Shown here: in pieces, positions 17,795 through 29,192 of the stretch
How positions within the stretch are numbered: position 1 is the stretch's first letter
Layout of the letters: each line of letters opens with the position of its first letter
Assembly (NCBI RefSeq): GCF_001592225.1
Contig: NZ_BCWN01000012.1
Location: 1-64,000 of the forward strand
Direction: 5' to 3'
From: Castellaniella caeni NBRC 101664
Lineage (GTDB): Bacteria > Pseudomonadota > Gammaproteobacteria > Burkholderiales > Burkholderiaceae_B
DNA: 64,000 bases
Program-made: the position numbers and the translations under genes
The notes under the pieces: model-generated
The model's database searches: none
Told to the model about the DNA's origin: nothing
The model's input: the letters and a program-made list of their open reading frames with translations, nothing else

Positions 17795-19201
17795 ATGCTC
17801 AAGCAGACCATCAAAAATTTCGTCTCGCGCCTGTTTGCCACGCCGCCCAGCGGCCCGGTGCGCCTTTCCCGTGACAAGCATGGCATCGACCGGCGACTGG
17901 TTTCCCGGCACGCGATCAAGGTCTGCGAAGTGCTCAACCAGCAGGGGTTCGACGCCTACATCGTGGGCGGCGCCGTGCGCGACCTCATCGTGGGCCTGCA
18001 GCCCAAAGACTTTGACGTCGCCACCAACGCCACGCCCAACCAGATCCGCCCCCTGTTTCGCCGTGCCCGCATCATCGGGCGGCGCTTCCAGCTGGTACAC
18101 GTGGTCTTCGGCCAGGAAATCATCGAAACGGCCACCTTCCGCGCGCCGGCCTCGGACAACCAGGAAACCGACGAACACGGCCGTATCCTGCGCGACAACG
18201 AATTCGGCACGCACGAAGAAGACGCCGCGCGGCGCGACTTCACCATCAACGCGCTGTATTACGACCCGCTAAAAGAAGAAGTCATCGACTTCCACCAAGG
18301 CGTGGCCGACCTGAAAAACCGCACGGTGCGCATGATCGGCGACCCCGAAACACGCTACCGCGAAGACCCGGTGCGCATGCTGCGAGCACTGCGCTTCCAG
18401 GCCAAGCTGGGCGCGCGCATCGATCCGGCCACCGAGACCCCCATCGCCAAGCTGGCCCCGCTCATCGAACACGTGCCCGCGTCACGCCTGTTCGACGAAA
18501 CGCTCAAGCTGCTCACCTGCGGGCACGCCATGGATTGCCTGCGCGAGCTGCGCCGCTCGGGCCTGACCAAAAGCCTCATCCCGCTCATCGATCGCATCTT
18601 CGAAGAAGACGGCGGCGAGGCCTTCGTCGAGATCGCCCTGTCGCGCACCGACGCGCGCGTGCGCGCGGGCAAGCCGGTCAGCCCCAGCTTTCTGTTCGCA
18701 GCCCTGTTGTGGCGCCTGGTGCAAAAGCGCTGGAGCGCCCTGGTGGCGCAAGACGTGCAGCGCAACGAAGCGCTCATCCGCGCGGCGGATTCGGTCATCG
18801 ACGAACAGATGGACAAACTCGTCATCCAGCGCCGCCATCAGGCCGACATGCGCGAAATCTGGCTCATGCAGGCGCGCTTCGAGCGCGCCACGGTGCGCTC
18901 GATCTGGCGCCTGATCGAACAGCCGCGTTTCCGCGCGGCGGTGGACTTCCTGCAGCTGCGCGCCGAAGCCCGCGAGGTGGACAGCGTGCTGGCCCAGTGG
19001 TGGATGGATCTCGCCAACAGCGGCGACGAGCGCCGCAGCCAGATGATCGACACCTGGCAGTCGGGCCACGCGGGGGCGCGACGCACCAGCGGCACCAGCC
19101 GCAAGCGTCGGCGGCGCCACAAGTCGTCTGGCGCGGCGGACGCAGGGCAGGCCAGCGCGGGCCAGGCCGACGCGGGTTTCGCGCCAGATTCCACGGAATA
19201 G
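17795..19201 (+). CDS. pcnB: Poly(A) polymerase I (polynucleotide adenylyltransferase)
   Basis: 468 aa. Nucleotidyltransferase core with IVGGAVRDLIVGLQPKDFD (catalytic carboxylates in the DFD), followed by RRARIIGRRFQLVHVVF and the RRDFTINALYYDP motif. The extended C-terminus ends in a very basic stretch (SGTSRKRRRRHKSS), as in PcnB but not in CCA-adding enzymes. It adds 3' A-tails to RNA and promotes RNA decay. Four bases separate it from folK, a pairing widespread in beta- and gammaproteobacteria. Confidence 0.93.
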   Translation: MLKQTIKNFVSRLFATPPSGPVRLSRDKHGIDRRLVSRHAIKVCEVLNQQGFDAYIVGGAVRDLIVGLQPKDFDVATNATPNQIRPLFRRARIIGRRFQLVHVVFGQEIIETATFRAPASDNQETDEHGRILRDNEFGTHEEDAARRDFTINALYYDPLKEEVIDFHQGVADLKNRTVRMIGDPETRYREDPVRMLRALRFQAKLGARIDPATETPIAKLAPLIEHVPASRLFDETLKLLTCGHAMDCLRELRRSGLTKSLIPLIDRIFEEDGGEAFVEIALSRTDARVRAGKPVSPSFLFAALLWRLVQKRWSALVAQDVQRNEALIRAADSVIDEQMDKLVIQRRHQADMREIWLMQARFERATVRSIWRLIEQPRFRAAVDFLQLRAEAREVDSVLAQWWMDLANSGDERRSQMIDTWQSGHAGARRTSGTSRKRRRRHKSSGAADAGQASAGQADAGFAPDSTE

Positions 19202-19204
19202 CGC

Positions 19205-19687
19205 ATGCTGGCCTACATCGGCCTGGGCGCCAACCTGGGCAATGCCGCCCAGACCCTGCGTGAGGCCGCCCAGGCCCTGGCCAGCCAGGCGGGCGTGCGC
19301 GCCTTGCGCTTGTCGCCGCTGTACGACACCTCGCCCGTGGGCTGCAGCGGCCCGGACTACGTCAACGCCGTCGCGGAAATCCACACCACGCTGGATGCCC
19401 ACGCCCTGCTGCGAGCGCTGCAAGGCATCGAACAGGCGCACGGTCGGCAGCGCCCCTACCGCAACGCCCCTCGCACGCTGGATCTCGACCTGCTCTGGTA
19501 CGACGGACAGACCATCCAGACCCCCGACCTGACCGTGCCCCACCCCCGCATGCACGAGCGCGCCTTCGTGCTGCGCCCCTTGATGGATCTGGCGCCCGAC
19601 CTGCGCCTGCCGCAAGGCGGCCTGGCCGCGCTGCTCGCACACTGCGCCGGACAGGCGATCGCACCGCTGAACCCCGAGGGGCGCTAA
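19205..19687 (+). CDS. folK: 6-hydroxymethyl-7,8-dihydropterin pyrophosphokinase (HPPK)
   Basis: 160 aa, standard length. N-terminal AYIGLGANLGN, SPLYDTSPVG and VNAVAEI, then the signature RNAPRTLDLDLLWYDG containing the two Mg-binding aspartates. It transfers pyrophosphate from ATP to hydroxymethyl-dihydropterin in folate synthesis. Starts three bases after pcnB and is probably translated from the same message. folA follows after a 99-bp gap. Confidence 0.95.
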   Translation: MLAYIGLGANLGNAAQTLREAAQALASQAGVRALRLSPLYDTSPVGCSGPDYVNAVAEIHTTLDAHALLRALQGIEQAHGRQRPYRNAPRTLDLDLLWYDGQTIQTPDLTVPHPRMHERAFVLRPLMDLAPDLRLPQGGLAALLAHCAGQAIAPLNPEGR

Positions 19688-19786
19688 AGGTTCTGGCTAC
19701 CCGAGCCTGGCCCAGCCCGGTGCCCGGCAGCCCGCCCGCCAGGCCGGGTACACTGCCCTCATCACCCGGAACCACCAAGGAATCAC

Positions 19787-20281
19787 ATGCCCAGCCCGCT
19801 CATTCGTCTAGTGGTTGCCTACACCGACAACCGTGTCATCGGCCACGACGGCGGCATGCCCTGGCACCTGCCGGGCGATCTGGCCCACTTCAAGCGCACG
19901 ACGCTGGGGCACCCCATCCTCATGGGCCGCAAGACCTGGCTGTCGCTGGGGCGTCCGCTGCCAGGGCGCCGCAACCTGGTGCTCAGCCGGGACACCCGCT
20001 TCGCCGCCCAGGGGGCCGAATGCTTTGCCTCGCTGGGCGCCGCGCTGGCGGCCTGCCCCGAGGCAGACCACGTCTGCGTGATCGGTGGCGAGCAGATTTT
20101 CCGCCTGGCCCTGCCCCTGGCCGACGAAATCGTCGCCACCGAAATCCACGCCTTCATCCACGGCGACACCTGGTTTCCCGAACTGCCCGCCGAGCACTGG
20201 CAAGAGACCGAACGCCTGCCGCAACCCGAAGACCACGGCTTGATCTACGACTTCGTCACGTACCGGCGTGTGGGCCGTTGA
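19787..20281 (+). CDS. folA: Dihydrofolate reductase
   Basis: 164 aa. VVAYTDNRVIGHDGGMPWHLPGD split over the Met20-like loop, then HPILMGRKTW and CVIGGEQIFR, all standard chromosomal DHFR motifs. It reduces dihydrofolate to tetrahydrofolate with NADPH. The ATG has an AAGG upstream. Its own promoter could lie in the 99-bp gap after folK (TACACT near 19749), but no clear -35 is seen. Functionally adjacent to folK. Confidence 0.95.
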   Translation: MPSPLIRLVVAYTDNRVIGHDGGMPWHLPGDLAHFKRTTLGHPILMGRKTWLSLGRPLPGRRNLVLSRDTRFAAQGAECFASLGAALAACPEADHVCVIGGEQIFRLALPLADEIVATEIHAFIHGDTWFPELPAEHWQETERLPQPEDHGLIYDFVTYRRVGR

Positions 20282-20373
20282 GACGGTCATCGCCCTTCAG
20301 GGTAAACGCGCTTGCCTGGCCGCCGGCTGTCGGTCGAGAATAAGGGCTCCGATCGATTTTTTTCGAGGTCGTC

Positions 20374-21699
20374 ATGCCTGCCTCTTCTTCGTCGCTCGAC
20401 ATGTCCAGCCTGTGGATGCCGTTTACCGCCAACCGGCAATTCAAGGCGCATCCAAGGCTGCTGGCCGGTGCCCAGGGGATGTACTACACCGCCGCCGATG
20501 GCCACCGGGTGCTGGACGGCACAGCGGGGCTGTGGTGCGTCAACGCCGGGCACGCGCGCCCCGAGATCATCGAGGCCATCACCCGGCAGGCGGGACGCCT
20601 GGACTACGCGCCCAGTTTCCAGATCGGCCACGAAGACTCCTTCAAGGCGGCCTCCAAGGTGGCGGCCCTCATGCCCGACGGGCTGGATCGCATCTTCTTC
20701 ACCAACTCGGGTTCAGAATCCGTCGATACGGCGCTCAAGATCGCGCTCGCCTACCACCGGGCCCGCGGCGAAGGGCAGCGCACGCGTCTCATCGGGCGCG
20801 AGCGCGGCTACCACGGGGTGGGCTTTGGCGGCATCTCGGTGGGCGGCATCTCGCCCAACCGCAAGACGTTCTCCGGCGTGCTGCTGCCGGGGGTCGATCA
20901 CCTGCCGCATACCCACGCGCCAGAGCACAATGCCTTCTCGCGCGGGCAGCCGGCCTGGGGTGCGCACCTGGCCGACGAGCTCGAACGCATCGTCGCCCTG
21001 CACGACGCCTCGACGATCGCCGCCGTCATCGTCGAACCCATGGCCGGTTCCACCGGCGTGCTGGTGCCGCCCGTGGGCTACCTTGAACGGCTGCGCGAAA
21101 TCACGTCAAAGTACGGCATCCTGCTCATTTTCGACGAAGTGATCACCGCCTTTGGCCGCCTGGGGGCCGCCACTGCCGCCGGGCGCTTTGGCGTCACGCC
21201 CGACCTCATCACCATGGCCAAGGGCATCAGCAATGCCGCCATCCCGGCGGGGGCTGTCGCCGTGCAGCGCGGCATCTACGACACCATTCTCGAAGCCAGC
21301 GGTAGCGGCATCGAGTTCTTTCACGGCTACACCTATTCAGCGCACCCGATGGCGACGGCGGCCATGCTGGCGGCGCTCGACATCTACGAAAAGGATGGTT
21401 TGTTTGAACGCGCCGATGCGCTCTCGGGCCAGTTTGAAGACGCCGCGCACAGTCTGCGTGGGCGCCAGCACGTGATCGACGTGCGCAACATCGGCCTGGT
21501 GGCCGGGGTCGAACTCGCGCCCCGCGAGGGGGCTCCCGGGGCGCGAGCCGCCGAGGTATTTGCCAAATGCTTCGATCGCGGGGTGCTGGTGCGCTACACG
21601 GGCGACACGCTGGCGTTCTCGCCGCCGCTCATCATCGAAGAAGCGCAGGTACACGAACTGTTCGGTACGGTGGCCAAGGTGCTAAGCGAGATCGAATAG
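20374..21699 (+). CDS. Class-III omega-aminotransferase (beta-alanine:pyruvate type)
   Basis: 441 aa PLP enzyme. N-terminal SLWMPFTANRQFK and GLWCVNAGHARPEI are typical of beta-alanine:pyruvate transaminases; FFTNSGSESVDTALK binds the PLP phosphate, IFDEVITAFGR holds the conserved Asp, and TMAKGISNAAIPAGA the Schiff-base lysine. It moves an amino group from an omega-amino acid or amine to pyruvate. Start supported by GAGG six bases ahead of ATG 20374. Its neighbours give no fixed pathway. Beta-alanine is the family default, but taurine or other amines are possible. Confidence 0.88.
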   Translation: MPASSSSLDMSSLWMPFTANRQFKAHPRLLAGAQGMYYTAADGHRVLDGTAGLWCVNAGHARPEIIEAITRQAGRLDYAPSFQIGHEDSFKAASKVAALMPDGLDRIFFTNSGSESVDTALKIALAYHRARGEGQRTRLIGRERGYHGVGFGGISVGGISPNRKTFSGVLLPGVDHLPHTHAPEHNAFSRGQPAWGAHLADELERIVALHDASTIAAVIVEPMAGSTGVLVPPVGYLERLREITSKYGILLIFDEVITAFGRLGAATAAGRFGVTPDLITMAKGISNAAIPAGAVAVQRGIYDTILEASGSGIEFFHGYTYSAHPMATAAMLAALDIYEKDGLFERADALSGQFEDAAHSLRGRQHVIDVRNIGLVAGVELAPREGAPGARAAEVFAKCFDRGVLVRYTGDTLAFSPPLIIEEAQVHELFGTVAKVLSEIE

Positions 21700-21758
21700 G
21701 CATCGCGAACGCCGATGCTGCTGGTTTCTGAGCCGCACCGGCGTGCCAATCGCGCCGT

Positions 21759-21974
21759 CTACGCCGTGCGCGGCGCCTGTGCCCGGATCTTGGTGACGGT
21801 CTCGCCGCCGATACCCCAGTTGTCGGTTTCCACCTCGTCGATCACCACGAAGGTAGTCTTGGGGTTCTTGCCCAGCACATCCACCAGCAGCTGCGTGGCG
21901 CCCTCGATGAGGCGCGCCTTTTGCTCGGGCGTGACACCGCCCTCGCGGGTGATCTTGATGTTGACGTACGGCAT
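21759..21974 (-). CDS. 4-oxalocrotonate tautomerase family protein
   Basis: 71-aa tautomerase with the essential Pro directly after the initiator Met (MPYVNIKI), which becomes the N-terminal catalytic base. The C-terminal NWGIGGE segment is the conserved beta-hairpin. Relative to Pseudomonas 4-OT, the residue near Arg39 is not an arginine and Phe50 is replaced by Trp, so the substrate probably differs from 2-hydroxymuconate. The start sits after an AAAAGGAG site. It lies 13 bp downstream of the GntR gene on the same strand, so it is co-transcribed with the regulator, opposite a lyase and a dicarboxylate transporter. Confidence 0.88.
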   Translation of the reverse strand: MPYVNIKITREGGVTPEQKARLIEGATQLLVDVLGKNPKTTFVVIDEVETDNWGIGGETVTKIRAQAPRTA

Positions 21975-21987
21975 GGATGGTCTCCTT

Positions 21988-22746
21988 TTATTGGGAAAAT
22001 TCGGGATAAACAGAGCTCTCTGCACGTTTGAGCTGCAAAGAGACCGAAAACCGCTCGGCGGGATGGATCGTAACCGACACCTCGAAGACCTGCCCGGCGG
22101 CATCGAGGTAGTGCCGCACGATCTTCAGCGCGGCGCTGCCCACAGGCAATTGCAGCGCCTGGGCCATCGCGGCGTCTTGTAGCGTGCAGGCACAGATTTC
22201 CTGGTGGATTTCCGCAATGCGGCGCCCATAGCGGCGCTCGATCAAGGTGCTGATGAGCATGTCTGGCTGCGCGCGCACCTCGTCGATGATCTCGGCATAC
22301 GAGGGCGCGATGTACACATCCGTCCATCCAATGGGCAGGGTGCGCTTGCTGTCCTGCAGACGCAGGCTGGCAATCCGCAGCCAACGCTCACCCGGCTGGC
22401 ACGCCAGCAAGCGGGCCAGCTCTCCCGACGCCTCGACCGGCTCGGCGCTTTGCACCACACGGGTGTGTTCCGCGCCAAACTGCACCAGATCATCCAGCGA
22501 GGCCAGGGTGGGCCGAAAGCCCGTGCGGATTTCGGTGGCCACCACCCGCGTGCCGACGTTCTTGCGCCGTGACACGAGCCCCAGCTGCTGCAGTTCGTTG
22601 AGCGCCGCGCGCACCGTGTGGCGGCTGGTGCCGTAGAGTTCGCACAGCTGCATCTCGGTGGGCAGCAGGCTGCCCAGCGGATAGCTGCCCTGGGTAATGC
22701 TTTCAGTCAGATGCTGCGCCAGGCGGATGTAGTGGTGTTTGATCAT
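21988..22746 (-). CDS. GntR-family regulator, HutC subfamily (UTRA domain)
   Basis: About 252 aa. N-terminal winged helix (IRLAQHLTESITQGSY, then LPTEMQLCELYGTSRHTVRAAL) and a C-terminal UTRA ligand-binding domain (about residues 90-245; RYGRRIAEIHQEI is the typical effector strand). I chose ATG 22746 over GTG 22770 as it gives the family N-terminus, though neither has a good Shine-Dalgarno. It is followed by the tautomerase and divergent from the lyase-symporter pair. Two matching AT-rich dyads in the intergenic region are probably its operators; the effector is likely a dicarboxylate-like compound, which is inference. Confidence 0.88.
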   Translation of the reverse strand: MIKHHYIRLAQHLTESITQGSYPLGSLLPTEMQLCELYGTSRHTVRAALNELQQLGLVSRRKNVGTRVVATEIRTGFRPTLASLDDLVQFGAEHTRVVQSAEPVEASGELARLLACQPGERWLRIASLRLQDSKRTLPIGWTDVYIAPSYAEIIDEVRAQPDMLISTLIERRYGRRIAEIHQEICACTLQDAAMAQALQLPVGSAALKIVRHYLDAAGQVFEVSVTIHPAERFSVSLQLKRAESSVYPEFSQ

Positions 22747-22781
22747 ACAAGCGGCAAAGAGTGTGACCACGAAATCAGTCG

Positions 22782-22817
22782 TGGACGATAGCGTCCATTG
22801 TAGTAGTGGCGCGCCAC
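22782..22817. repeat. Two GC-rich dyads upstream of the GntR gene
   Basis: TGGACG (22782-22787) pairs with CGTCCA (22792-22797), and GTGGCGCGCCAC (22806-22817) is a perfect 12-bp palindrome. They lie in the leader of the GntR-tautomerase transcript and may form hairpins there; no function is visible. Confidence 0.35.
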
Positions 22818-22840
22818 ATCAGTAGAATCCCCTATTTTCT

Positions 22841-22880
22841 ATATGTCCGTACATATTAAATAATATATGTACGAACATAT
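22841..22880. promoter_or_regulatory. Paired operators ATATGT-N4-ACATAT
   Basis: Two identical dyads, 22841-22856 (centre CCGT) and 22865-22880 (centre ACGA), have centres 24 bp apart in a very AT-rich island of an otherwise GC-rich sequence. They end 38 bp before the lyase ATG. Their position between divergent genes makes them the best candidates for the GntR binding sites and for the promoters of both transcripts. Confidence 0.7.
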
Positions 22881-22918
22881 TAGTTCACGTCTCGATCCCC
22901 TACTTCACCGGATTTCCC

Positions 22919-24274
22919 ATGTCAGCCAGCTCCGTCATCGACTCCATCCTCTTTCGCGACGCCTTTGGCACGCCCAAGATGCGCGCGCTTTTCTCCGACC
23001 TTGCCCTCATCCAACGCTACATCGACGCTGAAGTTGCCCTCGCCCAGGCCCAGGCACGTGTCGGCGTCATCCCCACCGACGCCGCCGCACACATCGCCCA
23101 AAACGCCTCAATCGAGCATATCGACCTCGACCGCATGCGCCACGAAACCGACATCGTGGGCTACCCCATCCTGCCGCTCGTACACCAGCTGGTCGAACAA
23201 TGCGGCGAGGCGGGCCGCTACGTACATTGGGGGGCCACCACCCAGGACATCATGGACACCGCCGTCGCACTGCAGGTGCGCGACGCGCTGGACAGCATCG
23301 ATGCCGACATCCGCGAGCTGCGCGGCATCCTGGCCGATCTGGCACGCAAGCATCGCGACACCCCCATGGCCGGGCGCACGCACTTGCAGCAGGCACTGCC
23401 CGTGACCTTCGGCTACAAGGCATCGATCTGGCTGGCCATGTTCGACCGCCACCAGCAACGCATTGCCCAGCTGCGCCCACGCGTGGCCGTGGTCGAATTC
23501 GCGGGAGCGGCGGGCACGCTGGCCTCGTTGGGTGATCAAGGCCTGCGGGTGCAGGCAGCCCTGGCCGACGAGCTGCAGCTGGGTATCCCGACCACCACCT
23601 GGCACGTGGCACGCGACGGCTTTGCCGAAGCCGTGAACCTGCTCGCGCTCGTCACGGGTTCTCTGGGCAAGATTGCGCTGGACATCATGCTGATGGCGTC
23701 CAGCGAATTCGCCGAGGTGTACGAGCCCTTCGTCAAGGGGCGCGGGGCCTCCAGCACCATGCCGCAAAAGCGCAACCCGATTTCCAGCGAGCTGATGCTG
23801 GCGGCGGCCAAGGCCGTTCGCCAGCAGGCGGGCCTGATGGTGGACGCCATGGTGCAGGATTTCGAACGCGCGACGGGGCCCTGGCATGCAGAATGGATCG
23901 CCATCCCCGAAAGTTTCATACTGACGGCCGGTGCCTTGCACCAAGCCAAGTTTGCGCTGGCGGGGCTCATCGTGGACGAAGCCCGGATGCAGCACAACCT
24001 GGGCCTGAGCAAGGGGCTCATCGTCGCCGAGGCCGTGATGATGGGCCTGGCGCCGCACACGGGCCGCCAGCAGGCGCACGACATCGTCTACGACGCCTGC
24101 CGCACGGCCTCGGACAGCGGCCGCACCCTGGCCGACGTGCTGGGCAGCCTGCCCGCCGTCACGGCGCACCTCGACCAGGCCGCCATCGAACACCTGACCG
24201 ACCCGGCCAACTACCTGGGCATGGCGCCGCAAATGGTCGATGCCGCCCTGAAGCACTCGCACAGCATCCAGTAA
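22919..24274 (+). CDS. Fumarase/aspartase-superfamily lyase (PcaB/adenylosuccinate lyase-like)
   Basis: 451 aa. The three conserved superfamily blocks are present: YVHWGATTQDIMDTA (102-116), GRTHLQQALPVTFG (152-165) and the flexible serine loop GASSTMPQKRNPIS (276-289). It therefore does anti-elimination or cycloisomerisation on a succinyl or carboxymuconate substrate. PcaB proteins usually have MPHKRNP, and PurB sits in a different context, so neither name is safe. Lyases of iminodisuccinate- or EDDS-type compounds belong to the same group. Overlaps the symporter start (TAATG), so substrate import and lyase are co-expressed under the GntR operators. Confidence 0.82.
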   Translation: MSASSVIDSILFRDAFGTPKMRALFSDLALIQRYIDAEVALAQAQARVGVIPTDAAAHIAQNASIEHIDLDRMRHETDIVGYPILPLVHQLVEQCGEAGRYVHWGATTQDIMDTAVALQVRDALDSIDADIRELRGILADLARKHRDTPMAGRTHLQQALPVTFGYKASIWLAMFDRHQQRIAQLRPRVAVVEFAGAAGTLASLGDQGLRVQAALADELQLGIPTTTWHVARDGFAEAVNLLALVTGSLGKIALDIMLMASSEFAEVYEPFVKGRGASSTMPQKRNPISSELMLAAAKAVRQQAGLMVDAMVQDFERATGPWHAEWIAIPESFILTAGALHQAKFALAGLIVDEARMQHNLGLSKGLIVAEAVMMGLAPHTGRQQAHDIVYDACRTASDSGRTLADVLGSLPAVTAHLDQAAIEHLTDPANYLGMAPQMVDAALKHSHSIQ

Positions 24275-25677
24275 TGACTGCCACCACTTTGCCTCTCACG
24301 GAAACCCCCACCATGAGCACTCCTGATCCCGCCCCCAAGCCCGCCACCCGATCCCCCTGGTACTACCGCCTGGGCCCCCAGGTGCTGGTTTCACTGGCCC
24401 TGGGCATCATTGCCGGTTTCGCCTTCCCCGCCCTTGCCACACAGCTGAAGGTGTTGGGCGACATGTTCCTCAACCTCATCAAAGCGGGCGTGGCGCCCCT
24501 GGTGTTCCTCACCATCGTGCACGGCATCGCCTCCGCCGGCGATGCGCGCAGCGCGGGCCGCATCGGCTGGCGGGCCATCGTCTACTTCGAGGTCGTGTCC
24601 ACCGTGGCCCTGCTGCTGGGCATGGTGGCGGGCAACCTGCTGCAGATCGGCAGCGGCATGTCGCCGCATGCCGGGGGCACCGCCATCCCGGCGATCAAGG
24701 CCGCCACCCCCGGCTTTTCGGAATTCCTGCTGCACATCGTGCCGGACAATTTCGTCGGTGCCTTCGCCAAAGGCGAACTGCTGCAGGTCGTCGTGCTGTC
24801 GGTCATGGTCGGCATCGGCATCCTGGCCATCCCGGCCGAACGCCGCAGCGCCATCAACAACAGCCTGAGCCAGATTTCCGAAGTACTGTTCTCCTTCATC
24901 AACCTGGTGATGCGGCTGGCTCCGCTGGGCACTTTCGGCGCCGTGGCCTATTCGGTCGGCAGCAATGGGTCGTCCGTCTTGCTGGCCCTGGCCGAATTCG
25001 TGCTTGGCTTCTACGCCATCCTGGCACTGTTCATCATCGCCGGGCTGGGCACGATCGCCAAGCTGGCGGGTTTCAGCCTGTGGCGCTTCCTGCGCTACAT
25101 CAAGGATGAAATTTTCATCGTGCTGGGCACCGCATCCTCGGAAAGTGCCCTGCCGCGCCTGCTGATCAAGCTGGAACGCCTGGGCTGCAGCGAACAGACC
25201 GTGGGCCTGGTGCTGCCCACCGGCTACGCCTTCAATCTGGACGGCACGTCCATCTTCATGGCCATGGGGGTGATGTTCATCTCGCATGCCTATGGCGTGC
25301 CGCTGTCGCTCGAAGTCCAGCTTGGCATCCTGCTGCTCATGCTGCTCACCTCCAAGGGCGCGGCCACCGTGTCCGGCGGCTCGTTCGTCGTCTTCGCGGC
25401 CACAGTCACCTCGACCGGCATCCTGCCCGTCGAAGGGCTGGCGCTGATCTTCGGGGTGTACCGCTTTCTGTCGATGGCCATGGCCACTTGCAACACCATC
25501 GGCAATAGCGTCGCCACCGTGGTGGTCGCCAAGTGGTCGGGCACTTTCGACGCCGAGCGCGCCCACAAGCACCTGTACCCGGAGCAATACCCCGACGTCG
25601 CGCACGAGGACGAGGCCCTGGACAACGGCGTTGCCCTACCCTCCCTCGACACACCGGCCAAGGCGTCGCACGCCTGA
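24274..25677 (+). CDS. Dicarboxylate/amino acid:cation symporter (DctA/GltP family)
   Basis: About 467 aa. Multiple membrane helices and the family blocks: a serine-rich ASSESALPRL turn (reentrant loop), GYAFNLDGTSIFMAM (cation/substrate site in helix 7) and LLTSKGAATVSGGSFVV (hairpin 2). Takes up C4-dicarboxylates or acidic amino acids with Na+ or H+. ATG 24274 overlaps the lyase stop; ATG 24313 (MSTPD) is an alternative with GGA upstream. Its pairing with a lyase suggests the imported compound is the lyase substrate. A hairpin follows the stop. Confidence 0.9.
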   Translation: MTATTLPLTETPTMSTPDPAPKPATRSPWYYRLGPQVLVSLALGIIAGFAFPALATQLKVLGDMFLNLIKAGVAPLVFLTIVHGIASAGDARSAGRIGWRAIVYFEVVSTVALLLGMVAGNLLQIGSGMSPHAGGTAIPAIKAATPGFSEFLLHIVPDNFVGAFAKGELLQVVVLSVMVGIGILAIPAERRSAINNSLSQISEVLFSFINLVMRLAPLGTFGAVAYSVGSNGSSVLLALAEFVLGFYAILALFIIAGLGTIAKLAGFSLWRFLRYIKDEIFIVLGTASSESALPRLLIKLERLGCSEQTVGLVLPTGYAFNLDGTSIFMAMGVMFISHAYGVPLSLEVQLGILLLMLLTSKGAATVSGGSFVVFAATVTSTGILPVEGLALIFGVYRFLSMAMATCNTIGNSVATVVVAKWSGTFDAERAHKHLYPEQYPDVAHEDEALDNGVALPSLDTPAKASHA

Positions 25678-25698
25678 CCGCCCTGCGGCACCATGAAG

Positions 25699-25737
25699 AA
25701 CGCCCCGGCGCTGGCGGTCACCCAGCGCCGGGGCGTT
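25699..25737. terminator. 16-bp stem between convergent symporter and gcvP
   Basis: AACGCCCCGGCGCTGG (25699-25714) pairs perfectly with 25722-25737 over a 7-nt loop. It lies between two convergent genes and probably serves both, but neither side has a long T-run, so the terminator call is moderate. Confidence 0.6.
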
Positions 25738-25753
25738 GTGCCATGCACCCGCG

Positions 25754-28639
<2,886 letters not shown>

Positions 28640-28661
28640 GGCAGGGTTCTCCAAAAGACTA

Positions 28662-29033
28662 TCAGGCCTGGGCTTCGTAGGCGGCGGCATCCATCAGGGC
28701 ATCGACGTCGGCCGCATTGTCGGGGCGGATTTTGAAAATCCACTGGTCGTAGGCGCCTTCGTTGACGAGGGCGGGCTGGTCGTTGAGGGCTTCGTTGAAA
28801 GCCACGATCTCGCCCGCGACGGGAGCGTAGATGTCGGAGGCCGCCTTTACGGACTCGACCACGGCGGCCGTGTCGCCCGCCGACAGGTGGGCACCCACCT
28901 GCACGTCGCCGACGAACACCAGATCGCCCAGCTGGTCTTGCGCGTCGTCGGTGATGCCGACCTGGAAGCAGTCGCCGTCGGCCTTGACCCACTCGTGGGA
29001 AGCCGTGTATTTGCGGTCGTTTGGAATGGACAT
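28662..29033 (-). CDS. gcvH: Glycine cleavage system H protein
   Basis: 123 aa lipoyl carrier. The lipoylated lysine is Lys63 in ESVKAASD, with the preceding [13 protein letters not shown] of the lipoyl domain and a conserved HEWV near the N-terminus. It shuttles the methylamine intermediate between GcvP and GcvT. 22 bp separate it from gcvP and 159 bp from gcvT; that gap shows no clear promoter or hairpin. Confidence 0.96.
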   Translation of the reverse strand: MSIPNDRKYTASHEWVKADGDCFQVGITDDAQDQLGDLVFVGDVQVGAHLSAGDTAAVVESVKAASDIYAPVAGEIVAFNEALNDQPALVNEGAYDQWIFKIRPDNAADVDALMDAAAYEAQA

Positions 29034-29192
29034 GGTAAACCCCGTTTATCTGGAAGAATGAGAATGAAAAATACTGCGGTGCGCGCGCCCTGCCTGCCGA
29101 CATCGGACGAACAGATCAGGACACAGCACAGTGTGAAACCGATGCGGCCCACGGGCAACACATCTGTGCCGCCCGCGAGCAGACAATGTTGC

